The translations under genes were made by a program, and so were the position numbers. Shown here piece after piece: positions 44,884 to 57,833 of a stretch of DNA of 64,000 bases. Each line of letters begins with the position of its first letter. Position 1 is the first letter of the stretch. The notes under the pieces were generated by a model. The model made no database searches, was not told where the DNA came from, and saw only the letters and a list, made by a program, of their open reading frames with translations. Source of the stretch: Hibiscus mutabilis (Eukaryota > Streptophyta > Magnoliopsida > Malvales > Malvaceae); contig CM033724.1 in assembly GCA_019671005.1 (NCBI GenBank), positions 21,863,786 through 21,927,785 on the forward strand, given 5' to 3'.

Positions 44884-45499
44884 ATGATCAGGGCAAGACC
44901 AACAGCACAAGACTATCCACTTGAACTTGAGATTGAACGTGTACTCCGTAAGAGAAGAAGAGAACTACGCACAGTTATGGAAGATCCAATTGCCAATGGC
45001 AATCAGAATGCCGCCACAGGAGGCGATGCAGCCGTAGCGGATCAAGTAGTTCGAGTATGAAATAGACCCATTCGAGATCATTTACTACCAGACCTTGGTG
45101 ATATCAATATGGAATTGCTAATCCTGAGATTCAAGCTGCAAACTTTGATTTGAAGCCCGTAATGTTCAATATGCTAAATTCAATTGGGCAATTTGGTAGC
45201 TCAGCAAACGAAGATGCTAGGCAACATCTAATATCTTTCTTAGAGGTTTGTGATTCTTTCAAACAGCAAGGAGTCCATGAGGATGTCCTTAGACTTGGAC
45301 TTTTTCCCTATTCACTACGGGATAGGGCAAGAACATGGTTCAACAGCATATCAACATGCACTCTAGAATCTTGGATAGATTTATGCCAAAGTTTCCTTGT
45401 CAAGTACAATTCTACTAGCATCATAGATAAATTGCGTAATGATATCACTTCTTTCCATCAAGTAGATGAAAAATCTATGTATGAGGCTTGGGATCATTA
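44884..45499 (+). pseudogene. Athila gag, 5' part
   Basis: Starts MIRARPTAQDYPLELE. A stop at 45058 and a second near 45155 precede the Retrotrans_gag core FPYSLRDRARTWFNSI (about 45303-45350) and WDHYK at the insertion point. It resumes at 57834 with ELLCKC, so the chromovirus cut within the Y-K-E-L-L region. The intact family protein packages element RNA. Confidence 0.8.
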
Positions 45500-45504
45500 C
45501 AAAG

Positions 45505-48500
45505 TGTAATTCTCTCGACCCAGCCTAGATGCCTGACCGAACTGAGAGAGCTACATTAGTTTTACCGAAGCAAATCGAAGAAAGATTAAGAAAATCAATT
45601 CATTTTTTCTTTTATCTTGTCTAGATGCATATCATTAATCCTAGGTGTTCATGCTTGCAGTGGATGAAGACACAAATAAAACAGACCACGAAAAGGCAAC
45701 CGATTGCATACAATACGATTTAGGGACCAAAATATAAAACCAGTAAATTACAAGGCCATTATTGATATTAGAGTTATCAATCCTCAATTAGTCAGTATAC
45801 ATGCTTGCATATCAATTCTTAGATCAATTCGACCATCCACACATACACAATTGCCATAGCAAGATTCAGGGACTGAAACGAATAACTCAGAAACCTTCCA
45901 AATAGCCAAATAACTAAATTAACCGCATACCGTACTGGTATGCGTATAGGTGTTTCGGTACGCCTGGCCAATTTATAAAACTCAGATTCCAGTAGCTTAA
46001 AATCGTACTGGAACACCTTCCCTTAGCATCGAAATGATAAGCCTAAAATGGCTTGCCCGTATCAAAACACATCATCGCGTATCGAAACGCTATGCCTGAA
46101 AAGGTTTACCATATCGAAACACTTCCTCACGTATCAAAATGCTATGCCTTAAATGGCCTAGTCGTACCGGTACGAGGGGTCGCGTTATGATATGCCTTGC
46201 AACTTCCCTTTCTCGTATTCGTTACCAAATACGAGTCAGTTATGTTTCTAACTAAGATTAAACCCTTTTTTATTTCTTTTACTTAGAAAACTGGCAGCCT
46301 GCATTGTCTTTACTAAAAAATTTATAATTTTTTTTATAGATATCGAAAATTCATTCCGTAATTTTCTAATTAACTAGATTCATTAAGCTTTCTAACCATA
46401 TAAATTATTAACCTAAACTCATTACACAAAAATTCAAATAAATCTTTAAACTCACGTCACAGCCCAGAAATACTGAAATTCTGCTACCATGTTTTCTAAC
46501 CTCCCATCGAATAAAAATTCATAATTGTTTACATACAACTCGAAACTAGTCATCGTTTGTTTTGAAAGAATCTAGACAAAATTTCTAGTTCATACATATA
46601 AGATTCACTTTCTAAGTCCAATTGTGGAATTCATGCTAATTTTTCAAACACACTGCTTTTGCATACATTTCTGGACAGATTTTTAATCTTTCTACCTTAA
46701 GACTCACATTTACTAAAAACTTAGTCCATTATCATTTATAAACATAATAGGACTCACTAGGTTCATCATCCATATTATATCAACTATTAAACCAACCATA
46801 TTTGGTAATAAGTTATTACAAACCCCACTAATTATACATGCCATCTAGTGCATTTCCAAAAAAAAAAGGATGGATGTCATTAACATTACTATGAATATGG
46901 AGATATACCTCTAGTGTCATATTCAACATGATAAAATCATCAAATCATAGCAACCATCCAATGCTAACTAGATGCAAACCTAGGCAACCACCTAGCATCA
47001 ACCATAAGCAAAACTGTTAACATGCTTATCAACATCATCACAACTCCAAAACACAGCATCAACCATGCTCAAATACTAGGGGAGAAACAGAATTACAAAT
47101 TCCAAAAACTTGGTGAACACATTGCCTTATTAACTGAAAACTAAAACCGAGTTCATACTCAAAGAAGTCTTGGTTCTTGGATCACTTCAAACCTTACCTT
47201 TGCTGCCCAAACTTCAATGCTCTGCATCATTAGGAAAAAGAGAGCGTAAGAACACATGCTTAGTGAGGATGCTCGTAAAACAATGATGCATTTAAAAAAC
47301 CTTTGAAAACCAAACACTTGTTTTCAAACAATGCTTACGACCAAAGCATTTCCTTTATTCCAAATCAAACGTGCATATCGACCATATGCAAAACATTTAT
47401 ATATCAGATGCTTAAATCCCAAAGCATCAAGTCATTTCATGTTTAAATCCCAAAGCATTAAATCATATTACCATGCTTAAATCCCAAAGCATTAAGGATA
47501 AGTTCAATATATAAACTTTCATATATTGGAAATTATAGTGACTCGGGATAGTCGACCACTACCCTTGATTAACCGTCCGCTAATCATTGGTTAACCGACC
47601 GTTAACCTTACATATCGGATACACGAATCTCCCTTAATGACCGACCGCCATCAAGACCAATACCATGCCGACCACATGATATGACAACCTTGCCGACCGC
47701 AAGATTAACATCAACAAGGGGAACTGACCGCTCAACCCAAGTGATAACTTCATAGTCTGAGTAGACGACCGCTATACCTCAAGGACCGCTAACCACAATC
47801 GATTTTAAACATATTATAATGCACTTTATTCTATGGCATGCCAACTATATCCGAATGTTTTCTCATTATGTCACATAGCCAATATATCATTTACAAAACC
47901 ATTTACTCACTGTTTTACAATGCATTATACAAAACCACAACATATGCAAGCCACATTGCCAAAGCAATACCACATTCCCGATCGGAATGAAAACCAATGC
48001 TCACTAGCATTTCATATACTTTTAAACCACTGCATATGTACTCAAAATCATGCATTTACAGTACGTAAAGCAAACCATGTTTACGACCAAAACATGAGTT
48101 ACACATGCCATATCTGAACCGATATTAAATAGCAAGAGAGGGAAACTTACTTCCGAGCTTAGGTAAGTGTTTCAAGCTTAACCTAAACTCCCTAAACACT
48201 TTAAAACCTTTGAAAGACTTTTAAAAACATTTCCACTCACCAATTACACCTCGCCTTGCTGGCCAATGCAAACCAAGCTCCCGTCAAGTAACAATCCACC
48301 TCAAGATGCTTCGCCTTGACTATCCCCTGTTTTGGTCACACAAAACCAGAGGAAACATGCATCAAAATTAATCCAAACCACTGCCTCAAAGCAATTACCC
48401 GCAACTCACAAGTTGCCCACTAAAAAATCATCCGAAACTTATCGAAATCAACCTCAAACACTTTCCAACCTTACCCAGCCACAATATAACTATTCGATAC

Positions 48501-49494
48501 ATTAAACCTCATCCAATAACATCTAAAAACCCCTTTACAACGTCCTTTTACTTCCAGCAATGATTAAACTCCATTAACAATACAAAAACCCTTAACTATC
48601 AACCTTAAACATTAGAGACTCAACTAGTTTCAGGATTACAATGTTAAATCCAAGATATTAACATTATTAAACATCAAAATCATGATGCACTCTGAACAAG
48701 AACCCAACAAAACAGATCCAATTTGAAAATCTACCAATTTCATCAATCAAAACTCAATTAAGCCAATTTCCCTTAATTAAACTATCGAAACACATTAGAA
48801 AACAGTTGTAAAGGATCAAGAACTTGGAATTTCAGTAAAGAACCTTTCATTAGAGGAGAAGGACGAACATTACCTCTAATGGATGCTTTCTCCCTTAATT
48901 GTTTGATTTTACATGAGAAAATAAAGTTTAAACTATAAGGTTTTGATAACCAATCAACAAGAAATCATTTGAAATTACAAGATTAAAGAAAACAAGATTT
49001 TACCCTAAGATTTAGAAGAGAATGGTGTTTGCCTGGAGAGATTTTGAGAGAAAAGGTTTTGGAAGAAAGTAACATAACTTTTGTTTAAGAAATTAATTAA
49101 AAAATAAATTCTCCCCAACTTATTTATATTTTCTAAAATACTTTCAAAATAGCCAATTAAGGGTAAAGTCTATGATTAGACTTTGGGCAAAAAACTCCTT
49201 AAAGATTCAAAGTTTTGACCCTTTTACAAAACAGTCACTAAAAACAGTTTTCAAAGTTTTCATTTTGGTCACTAGTCCAAAATGTCCGATTTCCAAAACT
49301 CATTTTCCAAAATTGATTTCACCACAATCATTAATATATTAATTAATGGTTTTAGAACATTTTCCCACATTTTTATCACCTTCAAAAATATTTAATTGGA
49401 TTTAATCCTGAAACTGACTCGAATATTTAATATTGGTCCACCGGACCCTTAAGACGAACCCCAAAATAGCTAGACCCAAAACCAAGGCATTACA
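45505..49494 (-). repeat. 3' LTR of the nested chromovirus (3990 bp, mosaic)
   Basis: On the plus strand it runs TGTAATTCTCTCGACCC to AAGGCATTACA. It aligns with the other LTR except for about 46195-46910, which is a different, longer sequence. It contains a GTAC cluster (45925-46170), repeats of AAATCCCAAAGCAT (47405-47490) and GACCGACCGC-like repeats (47570-47790). No gene. Confidence 0.88.
45925..46170. repeat. GTAC palindrome cluster (3' LTR of nested chromovirus)
   Basis: Units such as CCGTACTGGTATGCG and GCCGTACCGGTACGAG-like, and CGTATCGAAACGC variants. Confidence 0.6.
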
Positions 49495-49512
49495 ACTATC
49501 CCCTACTTAAGA
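49495..49512 (-). other. Polypurine tract of the nested chromovirus
   Basis: The minus strand reads AAGTAGGGGATAGT directly before the 3' LTR start TGTAATGCC. Confidence 0.65.
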
Positions 49513-49925
49513 AATTTTGTCCTCGAAATTTACTTGAAGGAAACAAATGCAGAAATTGCTCCAACATATCTGTCTTGCTTTCCCAAGTGGCTTCCTCGAC
49601 ACCTCGATGTCGCCACAAGACATTAACAAGCTCAACCGTCTTACCATGAAGAACTTTGCTGCTGGAATCAAGGATTTCCACCAGCTCCTCATCATAGGAT
49701 AAATCTAGCCTCAACTCAATATTCTCCATCGGCATAACATGTGAGGGATTCGATTGATACCTCAGCAACATAGATGAACACAACATGTATTTTCTCTAGC
49801 TTAGAAGGCAACCTCAACTGATAAGCTACAGGACCAACACGCTCTACAACCTCGTATGGTCTAATAAACCTTGGACTAAGTCCAAACCGCATCACCTTCT
49901 TCCACAGTGACACTTTCAAGAACAC
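49513..49925 (-). pseudogene. Integrase C-terminus and chromodomain of the nested chromovirus
   Basis: On the minus strand, SLWKKVMRFGLSPRFIRPYEVVERVGPVAYQL-type sequence (about 49915-49825; the GPY/F region) is followed, after a frame change near 49760, by the chromodomain core VNVLWRHRGVEEATWES (about 49623-49573). The chromodomain directs insertion to heterochromatin in chromoviruses. A frameshift separates it from integrase. Confidence 0.78.
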
Positions 49926-49979
49926 ACGATCACCAACCGCATATTCAATCTCCCTACGCTTTAAATCCGCATAAGATTT

Positions 49980-50790
49980 CTACCGATCCACAACCGCTTT
50001 CAAGCAATCACACACAAGATTTACCTTCTCATCTGTGTCTTTTAATACATCCGGTAAGGAAATATGCTTTTCCCCTACCTTAGCCCAACACAAAGGCGTA
50101 CGACACCTCTGACCATACAATGCCTCATATAGTGCCATTTGTATACTAGCTTGATAGCTATTGTTATAAGCAAATTCAACCAAAGGTAAATGCTTCTCCC
50201 AGGTTCCTTGGAACTCAATAATACAACATCTCAACATATCCTCTAAAACCTGGATAACACGCTCTAACTGTCCATCTGTCTGAGGATGATACGCAGTACT
50301 AAACCTCAATCTTGTACCTAAAGCTCGATACAAACACTCATAAAATCTTGCTGTAAACCTCGGATCTCTATCTGAAACAATGGACTTGGTACCCCGTGCA
50401 AACGCACAATCTCAATGATATACAAGTCCGCCAACTTATCCAAGGTATACGTCGTATGCATTGGCAGAAAATGTGCACACTTCATAAATCGATCAACAAT
50501 CACCCAGATGAAATCCTTTTTATCCGGTGTCAACGGCAACCCTGACACAAAATCCATAGTGATTCTCTCCCATTTCCATTCTAGAATTCTCAACGGTTGC
50601 AACAACCTAGATGGAAACTAATGTTCAGCCTTAACCCGCTGACACACCATGCACTTAGAGACAAATTCTGCCACATCCTTTTCAAACCAACCCAGTAGTA
50701 CACTTCTTTTAGATCACGATACATCTTGGTACTACCAGGATGCATAGAAAAAGGACTAGAATGTGCTTCAGTTAGAATAGTATGCCTCAA
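49980..50790 (-). pseudogene. Integrase core of the nested chromovirus
   Basis: A zinc-region remnant MHPGSTKMYRDLKEVYYW lies near 50740-50690, followed by the core with the first Asp in TMDFVSGLPLTPDKK (about 50556), the second in the SDRDPRF motif in another frame near 50370, and the Glu in TDGQLERVIQ (about 50280-50250). A frameshift near 50400 and one near 50600 break it. Confidence 0.82.
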
Positions 50791-50806
50791 CTCCAGATTA
50801 TCACCA

Positions 50807-51431
50807 CTATTCGACCCTTAAAACACAAAACCCCATCATCATCAAAAAAAATTCCGTTGGATTACCATCCGATATGTCCTTAACATAAGGAACCAAAGAG
50901 TCATCATACGGTTTCTTAGCTTTAATCACTTGTGATAACGTAGGCTTAACTTGCAACTCAGCCAGCAAACCACCTTCTCGTGTCACACTCAACCTCGTAA
51001 ACATTGCCCTAAGCTTAACCGCAACCTTACAACTCAACGCATCCGCAACTACATTAGCCTTTCTAGGGTGATACTCGATCGTCAAGTCATAATCCTTAAG
51101 CAACCTCCAACCATCTACGTTGCCTAAGATTCAATTTTTTTTGAGACATCAAATACTTCAAACTCTTATGATCCGTAAAAATAACACACTTTTCTCCATA
51201 AAGGTAGTGTCTCCTAATTTTCAAGGCAAACATCATAGCCGCAAGTTCCAAATCATGGGTCGGATAGTTCCGCTCATGAACTTCCAGTTGTCTCGATGCA
51301 TAGGCGACAACCTTACCATCTTGCATCAGCACACAACCCAAGCCAACGTAAGACGCATCACTATAAACCACAAACTCCTTCCCTAACTCAGGTTGAATCA
51401 ACACATGAGCATGTGTCAAGACTTTCTTCAA
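50807..51431 (-). pseudogene. RNase H and tether of the nested chromovirus
   Basis: Minus strand: VVYSDASYVGLGCVLMQDGK (about 51369-51310, catalytic Asp), NYPTHDLELAAMMFAL with the Glu, CVIFTDHKSLKYL (Asp, about 51180), then after a frame change YDLTIEYHPRKANVVADALS (about 51095-51040). Catalytic acidic residues remain. Confidence 0.82.
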
Positions 51432-52440
51432 CTTCTCAAAACTATATTGTTACTTCTCCATCCACACAAAAGGAACATTCTTTTGCAACAACTTTGTAAA
51501 GGGTGCTACAACACTAGAAAACCCATCTACAAACCAGCAATAATACTCAGCGAAACTGAAGAAACTTCAAACCTCCGATACAAACTTAGATTGCTTCCAA
51601 TTGAGAATAACCTCAAATTTCTGTAGGTCAACACGAATACCCTCCGTGGAAACCAGTAACCAAGCAACATCATTTCCTTTAGCCAAAACTAACACTTACT
51701 TAGCTTGGCATACAACTGATTATCCTTCAAAGCTTGTAACACGATCCACAAATGCTGATCATGTTTTTCCTCGGTACGAGAGTACACAAGGTTATCATCA
51801 ATAAACACCACCACAAACTAATCGAGGTACTCATGGAACACTCTATTCATCATATCCATGAAAGCCACCACAGTGTTCGTCAAACCAAACGACATTACCA
51901 AGAACTCATAATGCCCGTACCTCGTACGAAAAGTAGTCTTGTGCACATCCACATCTTTTACCTTCAACTAATAATACCCCGATCTTAAATCAATCTTTGA
52001 AAACACCGCAGTCCTACAAAATTGATCAAACAGATCATCGATCATCGGCAAAGGATATTTATTCTTCACCGTCAACTTAATCAATTGCTAGTAATCAATG
52101 CACATGCGTATTGTACCATTCTTCTTTTTCACAAAGAGAACCAGAGCACCCCAAGGAGAAACACTCAGTCGAATGAACCCATGATTCAACAAACCCTAAA
52201 GCTGAGTATTCAACTCTTTCAATTCCTTAAGTGCCATCCGATAAAGAGCAATGGACACTAGAGTCATACCCGTGTACGTCTCAATACCGAATTCCACCTC
52301 TCTACCCAGAGGTAAACCCAACAACTCTTCAAGAAATTTTTTTGGATAATCACAAATAGCCCGAATGTCCTGCTCCGAACACCTTTGGCCTCAGGATTCA
52401 TCAAGATAGCCAAATAAGCTTGGCATCCACCAAACACCAT
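51432..52440 (-). pseudogene. Reverse transcriptase of the nested chromovirus, highly decayed
   Basis: No long minus-strand ORF is left. The stretch lies between protease and RNase H in the right order and contains short RT-like pieces, such as a FVVVFIDDNLVYS-like region with the DD box (about 51820-51775) and a MPFGLTNTVVAFM-like region near 51880. Many stops. Confidence 0.6.
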
Positions 52441-52857
52441 CTACTCCGATTGAGTAGACAAAACAATATTGGACAAGAATTTCACATTCTTGCCAACCAC
52501 CACAACTTCATAATCATCGGCTAACCTCAAAGAAATCCTTTTGGATTCACAATCCACCATCGCCTTGTGTTCACTCAACCAAACCATACCCAAAATAACG
52601 TCAAAACAATGGAATAACAACTCCATCAGATCCGTGGCAAACTCGTGACCTTGCACTACCAAAGGACAACACCTATACAACCTTTTTGCCTTAACCGTCT
52701 CACCAAAAGAACTAGTTACTAACATGACAACATCTAAGATCTCAACAGGAATATTCAGCAAATGTGCATGCTCACTCAATATGTAAGAATGTGTAGACCC
52801 TAAATTAATCAAATAAAACAACGATGAAGATTGCAAGGTGAAGGTACCTGGGATCAC
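52441..52857 (-). pseudogene. Protease of the nested chromovirus, catalytic Asp lost
   Basis: A 138-residue minus-strand ORF with the retropepsin layout. The active-site block reads LINLGSTHSYI (about 52815-52783), where D-S/T-G-S-T is expected, so Asp is replaced by Asn. The second block VILGMVWLSEHKAMVDC (near 52590) is recognisable. It cannot be catalytic as written. Confidence 0.8.
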
Positions 52858-53012
52858 ATCAGTGTCATTGCGACCCTCACGATGAGCATAGATCCTTGAT
52901 GGCCCACCATTCTCTAGTTGTATAGAACATCATGAGCCACAACCCTCTGACCATCCTCATGCCTCTGGAAATTACCACTGCCACGGTCTCGGCCTCTAAT
53001 AGGTGTTGCAAC

Positions 53013-54075
53013 CTAAACCAGTGTATCCCCTACATCACGAGGACAATCAGGCTTCATGTGATTAGGAGATCCACAAATCCAGCAACTCATGGTATTTCCC
53101 CAACACGCACCTGTGTGTCGTCTACCACAACGCTCACACTTAGCTGCAACACCAGCTCCCGAAATACCCTGGCTAACACCCCCACCACACTTGTAATCTG
53201 GCTTATGCCTCTTGTCATGATACCTCATATTTTGCTTTCTAGAATAGTCAAAATCAGCCGCTCTCTTACTTGGGCCCATGCCCGAAACCTGTCTCGTCAC
53301 ACCCAGGGTTTGCTCGATATCCTTGGCACAGTTGACCAACACATCAAAATCTGTGTAATCCGTAGCCAACATATACGTCTTGATGTCCTTCAAAAGACTA
53401 TAGTGAAACCTATCGCACCTCTGTTGATCATCTGAAACCAACTCTGGGGCATACTGACTTAAGCAAATGAACTTCACCTCATACTCGACAACTAACATGC
53501 CACCCTGCGAGAACGACATAAACTCGTGCTTCCCCGCATCCTGATACTGAGGACCAAGATACTTTCTCTTGAAAGCTCTCTGAAAGAACTCCCAAGTCAC
53601 ATCCGCCTCTGGGAACCCTGCAATCATGGTCACCCACCAATGATAAGCATCACCTTGCAACAAGGACACAGTGCAACCTAACTTGCGCACTTCGTTGCAA
53701 CCCATCTGATCCAAAACACGTATTGTCTTTTCCAGCCATCCCTCGGCTGCCTTAGGGATCAGACCCCTAAATCCCTGCCTCCCAAACTACGAAGACACTC
53801 TAAGGGTAAACCTTGATTAACCACGACAGCAAGTGCTAGTGCTTGCACTTGCATTCCAGCCATCGCTGGCTAAAATGCTCCAGTCATCGCTTGGATTAAC
53901 GGAGTCAAATCCCCAAAAACTGACCCTTGAGGAGCCTGAGATACACCACCTACCCCAGCATCAACAGGAGGAACCAATGGAAGAGGAGGAGGTAAGGTAA
54001 TACGAGGATTCTCTTCATTGTTATTATTCTACCCAAACCCAGCATTATCAGCTATCGAACGAGTCTCACATCGAG
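53013..54075 (-). pseudogene. Gag of the nested chromovirus
   Basis: The minus-strand ORF 53714-53013 has LQGDAYHWWVTMI and FFQRAFKRKYLG of the Retrotrans_gag domain and a canonical CX2CX4HX4C zinc knuckle CWICGSPNHMKPDC (about 53078-53037). The N-terminus lies in 54075-53715 in other frames and starts near MARCETRSIA (54079). A knuckle-like CERCGRRHTGAC precedes the canonical one. Confidence 0.82.
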
Positions 54076-54292
54076 CCATACTAACAAAGCATCAAAACAC
54101 ATTAAGGTCAGGCTAACATAAGGCAAATGATCCAAGATCACCTTATAAAACATCTTAAAACCTCGGTAATAGGCAATGTGTTCCCAATTCATACCCTAAC
54201 ATAATGTAAAACAATCACCATACATATAAACAATCACTATGCATAACACACAATAGTAATGAATCAAACAACAACATCCCAACCTTTCAAAA

Positions 54293-54308
54293 CCTGGCTC
54301 TAATACCA
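54293..54308 (-). other. Primer-binding site of the nested chromovirus
   Basis: The minus strand reads TGGTATTAGAGCCAGG, the initiator-Met type TGGTATCAGAGC with one C-to-T change, five bases after the 5' LTR end. Confidence 0.78.
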
Positions 54309-54313
54309 ACAAA

Positions 54314-57300
54314 TGTAACCCCCTCGACCCAGCCTAGATGCCCGACTGAACCGAGCGAGCTACATTAGGTTTGCCAAAGTAAATCGAAGAAAGATTATGA
54401 AAATTGGTTTATTTTTCTCTTTTATCCTGTCTAGATGCATATTATTAATCCTAAGTGTTCATGCTTGCAACGGATGAAAACACAAAGAAAATGAACAACA
54501 AAAAGACAACTAATTGCATACAATATGATTTAGGGACCAAAACGTAAAACTGATAAATTACAAGGCCATTATTGATATTAGGGTTACCAATCATCAATTA
54601 CTCAGTTTACATGCTTACATATCAATTCTCAGATCAATCTGACCATCCACACATACATAATTGCCATAGCAAGATTCAAGGACTGAAATGAATAACTCAG
54701 AAACCTTCCAAACAGCCAAATAACTAAATTAACTGCATACCGTACTGGTACGCGTATAGGTGTTTCGGTACACCTAGCCAATTTATAAAACTCAAATTCT
54801 AGTAGCTCAAAATCGTACCGAAACACCTTCCAGAGTATCAAAATGCTAAGCCTAAAATAGCTTGCCCGTATCGAAACGCCTCATCTTGTATCGAAATGCT
54901 ATGCGTAAAAAGGCTTAACCGTATCGAAACACTTCCTCGCGTATCGAAATGCTACGCCTGAAATGGCCTAGCCGTACCAGTACGAGGGATCGCGTTTTGA
55001 TACGCTTGGACCTGAAATGTCCACTTTCGCTGGTTTAACTTACATTTATGGATTCCAAACCACTTAATCATGCCTCAAACATTCACACAACATTTCTAAG
55101 GATTGATCCTAACCATAATATCATAAAATCATCTTCAATTCATGGTAATCACACTTTTAAGGTAAACTATAGGCATGCTTCCTAAACCCAAATTTTCGAA
55201 TATAGCAAACACTCATTTGAAAATTTTCCAGCATATACAACATACTAACATATCTTTAGTGTCATATTCAACATGATAAAATCATCAAAGCATAGCAACC
55301 ATCCAATGCTAACTAGATGCAAACCTAGGCAACCACCTAGCATTAACCATAAGTAAAACTGTTAACATGCTTATCAACATCATCACAACTCCAAAACACA
55401 ACATCAACCATGATCAAATACAAGAGGAGAAACAGAATTACAAATCCCAAAAACTTGGTGAACACATTGCCTTACTAACCGAAAACTAAAACTGAGTTCA
55501 TACTCAAAGGAAGTCTTGGTTCTTGGATCACTTTAAACCTTGCCTTTTCTGCCCAAACTTCAATGCTTTGCATCATTAGAAAAAAGAGAGCGCAAGCACA
55601 CATGCTTCGTGAGGATGCTCGTAAAACAATGATACATTTAAAAACCCTTTGAAAACCAAACGTTTGTTTTCAAACCATGCTTATGACCAAAGCATTTCAT
55701 TTATTCCAAATCAAACATGCATATAGACCATATGCAAAGCATTTATATATCACATGCTTAAATCCTAAAGCATCAAGTCATCTCATGCTTAAATCCCAAA
55801 GTTTTAAATCATATTACAATGCTTAAATCCCAAAGCATTAAGCATAAGTTCAGTACATAAACTTTCATATATTGGCAATTATAGTGACCTCGATAGTCAA
55901 CCACTTCACTTGATTAGTCGATCGATAATCGTTGGTTAACCGACCATTAACCTTACATATCGGATACACGGATCTCCCTTAATGACCGACCACCATCAAG
56001 ACCCATACCATGCCGACAACATGATATGACAACCTTTTCGACCACAAGATTAACATCAACAAGGGGAACCGACCGCTCAGCCCAAGTGATAACTTCATAG
56101 TCCGAGTAGCCAACCGCTATACCTCAAGGACCTCTAACTACGACCGATTTTAAAAATATTATAGTGCACTTTATCCTATGGCATGCCAACTATATCCAAA
56201 TGTTTTCTCATCATGTCACATAGCCAATATGTCATTTGTAAAACCATTTACTCACTATTTTACAATGCATTATACAAAACCACGACATATACAAGCCACA
56301 TTGCCGAAGCAATGCCACGTTCCCTACCAGAATGGAAACCAATGCTCACTAGCATTTCATATACTTTTAAACCACTGCATATGTACTCAAAATCTTGCAT
56401 TTACAGTAAGTAAAACAAACTATGTTTATGACCAAAATATGAGTTTCTCATGCTCATATCCGAACCGATATTAAAGAGCAAAAGAGGGAAACTTACTTCT
56501 GAGCTTAGGTAAGTGTTTCAAGCTTAACCTAAACTCCCAAAACACTTTCAAACCTTTGAAATACTTTTAAATCCGTTTCCACTCACCAATTACACCTCGC
56601 CTTGCTTGCCAATGCAAACCAAGCTACCGGCAAGCAACAATCCACCTCAAGATGATTTGCCTTTATTATCCCCTATTTTGGTCACACAAAACCAGAGGAA
56701 ACATGCATCAAAATGCATCCAAACCACTGCCTCAAAGCAATTACCCACAACTCGCAAGTTGCCCACTCAAAAACCATCTAAAACTTATTGAAATCAACCT
56801 TAAATACTTTCCAAACTTAACCCAGCCACAATATAACGATTCGATACATTAAACCTCATCTAATAACAACTAAAAACCCCTTTACAACTTCTTTTTACTT
56901 CCAGCAATGATTAAACTCCATTAGCAATACAAAAACCCTTAACAATCAACCTTAAACATTAGAGATTCAACTAGTTTTGGATTAAAATGTTAAATCCAAG
57001 CTACTAACATTATTAAACATCAAAAATCATGATCCACTTTGATCAAGAACCCAGCAAAATAGATCCAATTTGAAAATCTACCAATTTCATCAATCAAAAC
57101 TCAATTAAATCAAATTCCCTTAATTAAACTATCAAAACACATTAGAAAACAATTATAAATGATCAAGAACTTTGGAATTTCAGTAAAGAACCTTTCATTA
57201 GAGGAGAAGGTCAAAAATTACCTCTAATAGATGCTTTCTCCCTTAATTGTTTGATTTTACAGGAGAAAACAAAGTTTAAACTATATGGTTTTGATAACCA

Positions 57301-57828
57301 ATCAACAAGAAATCATTTGAAATTAAATGATTAAAGAAAACAAGATTTACCTTAATATTTAGAAGAAGAAAATGGTGTTTGGCTGGAGAGATTTTGAGAG
57401 AAAAGGTTTTGGAAGAAAGTTAGTTACGCAACTTTTGTTTACGAAATTAATTATAAAATAAATTCTCTCCAACCTATTTATATTTTCCAAAAAAATTTAA
57501 AAATAGCCAATTAATTATAAAATAAATTCTCCTTAAAGATTCAAAGTTTTGACCCTTTTACAAAATAGTCACTAAATACAGTTTTCAAAGTTTTAATTTT
57601 GGTCACTAGTCCAAAATGTATGATTTCCAAAACCCATTTTCCAAACTTGATTTCACCACAGTCATTAATATATTAATTAATGATTTTAGAATATTTTTCC
57701 ATATTTTTATCACCTTCAAAAATATTTAGTTCGATTTAATCCCAAAACTGACTCGAATCTCTAATACCGGTCCACCGCACCCTTAAGGCGAACCCCAAAA
57801 TAGCTAGACCCAAAACCAAGGCGTTACA
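54314..57828 (-). repeat. 5' LTR of the nested chromovirus (3515 bp)
   Basis: On the plus strand it runs TGTAACCCCCTCGACCC to AAGGCGTTACA. It aligns with 45505-49494 except for about 55005-55255, which here resembles the solo LTR of 32550-35968. It includes a GTAC cluster at 54735-55010. Confidence 0.88.
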
Positions 57829-57833
57829 CAAAG

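Larger units (their letters stand above)
45505..57828 (-). mobile_element. Tekay-like chromovirus (Ty3), 12.3 kb, nested in Athila gag
   Basis: Both LTRs and a perfect 5 bp duplication CAAAG (45500-45504 and 57829-57833) define it. On the minus strand the order is LTR, Met primer site, gag with zinc knuckle, protease, RT, RNase H, integrase, chromodomain, polypurine tract, LTR. All ORFs are broken. The LTRs differ in length (3990 and 3515 bp). Confidence 0.92.

Noticed and set aside
44277..44887. ORFs crossing the end of the Athila LTR and the primer-binding site
   Set aside because: Overlapping frames in LTR and leader DNA with low-complexity sequence.
47833..48117. 94-residue ORF repeated at 56178-56474
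   Set aside because: Both copies are in the paired LTRs of the nested chromovirus and diverge at their ends without sign of constraint.
55005..55255. Separate transposon insertion in the chromovirus 5' LTR
   Set aside because: This segment matches the solo LTR family, so it is original LTR sequence; the odd piece is in the other LTR.
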